DNA from: Panax quinquefolius | Lineage: Eukaryota; Streptophyta; Magnoliopsida; Apiales; Araliaceae | Length of the DNA: 64,000 nt | Direction: 5' to 3' | Assembly (NCBI GenBank): GCA_020205615.1 | Contig: CM035170.1 | Span: 117,685,674-117,749,673 of the forward strand | Part shown: positions 60,480 to 64,000 of the stretch, one piece after another | Layout of the letters: each line of letters begins with the position of its first letter | Numbering within the stretch: position 1 is the first letter of the stretch | The notes under the pieces: generated by a model | Database searches by the model: none | What the model was told of the DNA's origin: nothing | The model's input: only the letters and a program-made list of their open reading frames with translations | Position numbers and translations under genes: made by a program

Positions 60480-61050
60480 AACCCGAATGAGGTCATCACG
60501 GGTAAGCTTATCATAAACTCTAATGAAGTCTATACTTTATTTGATCTGGGGTTCTACCCATTCTTTATTTCTCCTACTTGCGCTCATCGATTAAATTTGA
60601 CTCGGGAGAAATTAAACATTGACTTATCTCGTGGAAACTCCGTTGAGAGAAACCTTCATTACATCCCTTTGTTTATAAGTCTTGTTTGGTTCAAATCGGT
60701 ACCCTCACATTACTGTCGATCTTATTTCATTAAAAATACTTGCATTTGGCGTGATTCTACAAGGATTGATTGGTTAACTACTTATCATGCAAAAATTGAT
60801 TATTTTCGTAAGGTTGTTAACTTTCATATTCCTAATCAACCTATTATGCGAATTCAAACGACCAAACCATTAAAATCAATCACGGTCATCTCAAGCCATA
60901 AAGCTATTCGTTTATTGAAAAGCGGATGTCAACCTTTCTTAGCTCATGTCATCGATTTAAACAAAAATACGTCGGTTTTGAGCGATATTTCTATTGTTAA
61001 TAAATTTCTGACGTATTCCCAGAAGAACTTCCCGGCCTACCCCGAGGCGT
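60480..61050 (+). pseudogene. B2 protease
   Basis: EVYTLFDLG near 60525 is followed by a one-base shift and then STHSF. The open piece 60597-61052 covers the end of the domain (NLHYIPLFISLVWFKSVPSH, then RIDWLTTYHAKIDYFRKVVN) and the linker to RT (ITVISSHKAIRLLKSGCQPF). The linker runs into the RT start. Confidence 0.78.
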
Positions 61051-61139
61051 GAAATTGAATTTTGTATCGACCTCAAACCCAGTACAAAACCTATTTCCAA
61101 AGCCCCATATCGAATGGCTCTATTGAACTTCGAGGAGTT

Positions 61140-61880
61140 AAAGACCCAACTACTGAATTGTTAGACATTGGCTTTATTCGTCTAGTACTTCTCCTTGGGG
61201 TGCTCCCATGCTCATTCGTGAAGAAGAAAGATGGGAGTATCGACTTTGTATTGATTATCGGGAGTTGAATCATGTCACCATCAAAATAGGTATCCATTGC
61301 CCGTATTGATGACTGTTTGACCCGATTGCTGAGCCAAATTCTTTTCAAAGATTGATCTTCTTCGTTCGGATATCACCAATTGAAGATTAGAACCACGTGA
61401 CATTCCAAAGGCGGCTTTCGAACTTCGATGCGGGCATTATGAATTCTAGTCGTGTCCTTTGGATTGACTAATGCTCTCTTTGCGCTTTCGTGGATATGAT
61501 GAACCGAGTATTCAAGGAATATTTAGATCACTTTGTGGTCGTCTTTATTGATGACATCCTTATTTATTCCAAAATCCGTGAAGATCATGAAGCAACACTT
61601 GAGGTCGACACTCCAAAAGCTTCGTGAATATAAGCTTTATGCCAAGTTGAAGAAATGCGAGTTCGGCTTAAAAAAAGTAGCATTCCTTGGGCAAGTGGTA
61701 TCAAGTCATGGAATATCGGTTGACCAAAGAAAGATTGAAGCTATTCAAAGTAGGAACAACCTAAATCGATGACCGAAGACGTAGCTTTCTCGGTTTAATT
61801 TGGTTATTATCGGAGATTCGTGGAAGGATTTTCTCGAATCGCTACTCCATTGACTTCGGTGACTCGAAAAAGATACAAAG
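61140..61880 (+). pseudogene. B2 reverse transcriptase
   Basis: [18 protein letters not shown] at 61213-61266 and the catalytic FIDDILIY near 61544-61567. The open piece 61533-61772 gives [20 protein letters not shown] and [20 protein letters not shown], the thumb/connection of Gypsy RT, here better preserved than in B1. [17 protein letters not shown] follows near 61801-61852. Confidence 0.87.
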
Positions 61881-61959
61881 TTCGATTCGGAGCGAAGAAT
61901 GTGAGAAGAGTTTTCAAGAACTCAAGAGAGACTTATTTCAAAGACTGTTCGACAATACC

Positions 61960-62320
61960 ATCCGGCTCGGAGGATTTGTCATCTCTGATGATGCTTGAGC
62001 AAAGGTTGGGATGTGTTCTCATGCAACATGGAAAAGTTATAGCTTTATGCCTCGCGACAACTCAAAGAATATGAGAAGAATTATCCTACTCATGATCCGG
62101 GTTGGCGGTATTATTATCTTTCAGACTTAAAATTTGGAGGCATTACTTGTATGGGGAGAAAGTGGAAATCTTTACGGATCATAAAAGCCTCAAATATTTC
62201 TTCACTCAAAAGGAACTCAACATGCGACAACGACGTTGGCTTGAACTGTTGAAAGATTATGATCATACCATCCAATACCATCTGGAAAAGCGAGCGTGGT
62301 AGGCGACGATTGAGTAGAAG
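61960..62320 (+). pseudogene. B2 RNase H
   Basis: The piece 62102-62302 reads [20 protein letters not shown] and [20 protein letters not shown], then [18 protein letters not shown]. The last ten residues should be the I-Q-Y-H-P-G-K-A-N-V type; the same damage is in B1. Confidence 0.85.
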
Positions 62321-62549
62321 ATCATATCAGCAATCTGAGTGCGTTATTGTCAATGAAAGGCCCATTTTGTGTGACTTGCAAAGGATGGAGATATAGTTAA
62401 AGACTCAGGGGGACGCGTGTGATGATAGCGAATATCTGAGTAGAACCGACTTTAATCGATAAAGTTAAAGGCTGCTCAAGCTACGGACACTGGAGAGATG
62501 CGTATGAGAAAGAAAGTGCCAAGAAGGTCTTTATCTTAGGAAGCAAGAA

Positions 62550-63250
62550 TTGATGAAGAAGGAATACTTGAGTTAACTCCGGACTTTGTATTCTAACGAC
62601 ACGATTTAAAGTATAATATCATGATGGGTACACAACACACCATTTGCAATCCATCACAGGAGTACCAAATGTATCATGATATTAAATCATACATTTTGGT
62701 GGAGCAATATGAAGAGAGAGATAACACATTTATCTCAAGGTGTCTAACTTGTCAACGAGTTAAAAAGCGAGCATCAAGTACCAAAAGGTCCATTGCAACC
62801 ACTTGAAATTCCGAATGGAAGTGGGAGCACATTACCATGGATTTCAATTACGGTCTTCCTAAGGTTTCTCAAGGCATTGATGCGATTTGGGTCATTGTTG
62901 ATAGATTGACCAAGTCTCGCTCATTTCTTACCGACACGAGAAACTTATACACTTGAACGTCTTGCTCTCGTATGTACATAAGCGAGATTGTAAGATCGCA
63001 TGGTATTCCCGGTATCCATAGTTTCGATCGAGACCCAAGATTCACTTCACGATTTTGGGTTAGTTTGCAAAAAGCTATGGAAGCACGGACTTACGATTTA
63101 GCTTCTAAGATATTATCCTCGAGACAGACGAGCGATCGGAGAGGACTATTCAAACTCTTGAAGATCTATTAAGACTTTGTGTCCTTGATTTCAAGGGAGT
63201 TGGGACAAGTTCTTACCATTGGTGGAGTTTTCCTACAACAATAGTTATCA
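62550..63250 (+). pseudogene. B2 integrase
   Basis: [12 protein letters not shown] at 62729-62764, [20 protein letters not shown] near 62837-62895, IVRSHGIPGIHSFDRDPRFT at 62987-63046 and RTIQTLEDLLRLCVLDFKG near 63140-63200 mark the zinc-binding part and the three catalytic regions. The stretch SSTYHPQTDGRSER is damaged near 63100-63140. Confidence 0.87.
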
Positions 63251-63619
63251 AAGCAAGTATTGGCATGGCTCCATTCGATCGTTGTATGGAAGAAAGTGTC
63301 GATTCTTCAAGTTATCTTTAGGATGAAATTGGGTGAAGCAACGTTGTTGGGATCGGAGTTGAGCACGCATGACTACGGAAAAGATTCAAACGATCCGACA
63401 ACGTATAAAAACCTCACAAAATCGACAAAAGAGTTATCTTTGATCTTCATCGAAAGGACGTGGAATTCGATATAGGAGATCATGTGTTGTTAAGAGTTGC
63501 TTTCCATGGAAAGGAGTTACAAGATTTAGAAAGAGAGGAAAACTTAATCCTCGATTCATCGGTCCATTTTAATCCTCGATCGAGTAGGGCGTAGCTATAG
63601 ACTCTTTTTTCGCCAAATA

Positions 63620-63925
63620 TGTCTCGTGTTCATAACGTTTTTCACATATCTATGTTACGTAAATATGTGAAAGACCCGAACCATATTATTGAGTTAGAGC
63701 AGGACGAAATAAGCGGAAGATTTGACGTATGAAGAGGTTCTGTTCAAATTTTGGATAAGAATGAACATATTCTACGCTCGAGGTTATACCTCAAGTCAAA
63801 GTTTTGTGGAGGAACCACGATGTTGAGAAATGACTTGGGAGTTAGAATCGAAATGAAATCAAGGTATCCTTACCTCTTCGACATACCAGTGCACGTACCC
63901 TAATTTCGAGGGCAAAATTTCATAA
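63620..63925 (+). pseudogene. B2 chromodomain-like C-terminus
   Basis: SRVHNVFHISMLRKYVKDPN is readable from about 63620 and continues HIIELEQDEI, then a frame change, then KILDKNEHILRS-like and ELESKMKSRYPYLFDIPV. It ends just before the polypurine tract AGAGGGGAGG near 63925-63934. Confidence 0.83.
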
Positions 63926-63935
63926 GAGGGGAGGT

Positions 63936-64000
63936 TGTAAGACCCGAACTTTTATAAATAAAGATGAATTTTCTATAAATATTATTTTTGAATATTATGG
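63936..64000 (+). repeat. B2 3' LTR start (runs off the window)
   Basis: TGTAAGACCCGAACTTTTAT follows the polypurine tract. Only the first 65 bp are in the window. Confidence 0.9.

Larger units (their letters stand above)
59084..63935 (+). mobile_element. Gypsy B2 internal region (Tekay/Del-like)
   Basis: Primer site TTGGTATCATAGC near 59083, then gag, protease, RT, RNase H, integrase, chromodomain-like module and polypurine tract, 4.85 kb, as in B1. Many frameshifts fall at different positions from those in B1, while a few are shared. The element continues beyond the right edge through its 3' LTR. Confidence 0.92.

Noticed and set aside
1..64000. tRNA, rRNA or organelle-derived inserts
   Set aside because: No cloverleaf with A/B boxes, rRNA core sequence or organelle gene was recognised by eye in either strand. 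A tRNAscan or organelle-genome comparison would be needed to exclude small pieces.

Overview
This window is plant nuclear DNA, most likely from a flowering plant. At the left edge is one multi-exon, canonically spliced gene for a class II plant formin. Everything to its right, about 56 kb, is nested transposon sequence. I see no tRNA, rRNA, CRISPR array or prokaryotic feature.

Region 1 (1-7350, minus strand). The first 11 coding exons of the formin can be placed to the base by codon-phase continuity, giving 1,074 codons plus one base. They encode a PTEN-like pseudo-phosphatase domain, a C2 domain, a long proline-rich FH1 region and the first half of the actin-nucleating FH2 domain. The 3' exons lie beyond the left edge. 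A TATA-like box and a telo-box lie close upstream of the ATG.

Region 2 (about 7695-35706). A 5'-truncated LINE (reverse transcriptase plus zf-RVT) is cut into three pieces. A 9.1-kb Copia element (8644-17785) sits in the first gap with a 5-bp TTTAG duplication. The second gap holds a minus-strand Gypsy solo LTR (18411-34988) with a GATGA duplication. That solo LTR is itself interrupted by a second, internally deleted, minus-strand copy of the same Copia family and by a Gypsy element called A1 here. Removing both insertions and one copy of each duplication restores the LINE reading frame across both junctions.

Region 3 (35707-64000). This is a dense block of Gypsy elements with a C-terminal chromodomain-like module, consistent with the Tekay/Del chromovirus clade. 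Two LTR families are present: A (elements A1 and A2) and B (internal regions B1 and B2 plus several LTRs and LTR fragments). A2 sits inside the 5' LTR of B1. B1 and B2 internal regions are separated only by LTR material. The A LTRs are about 2.7-2.8 kb, and the one full-length B LTR is about 2.6 kb.

Two points deserve attention. First, the LTRs of both Gypsy families carry short arrays of hairpin-forming units. A core resembling TGGCYGTAGTGC is conserved while the flanking arms change sequence yet stay self-complementary. Second, the younger Gypsy internal regions are full of small frameshifts, some shared between families, while the older LINE they inserted into is largely open. This points to sequence-call error in heavily methylated repeats, or to trans-mobilised defective lineages, rather than simple age decay. 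Frameshifts in the Gypsy genes should therefore be read with caution. Functional calls rest on motifs read by eye; no database search was run.
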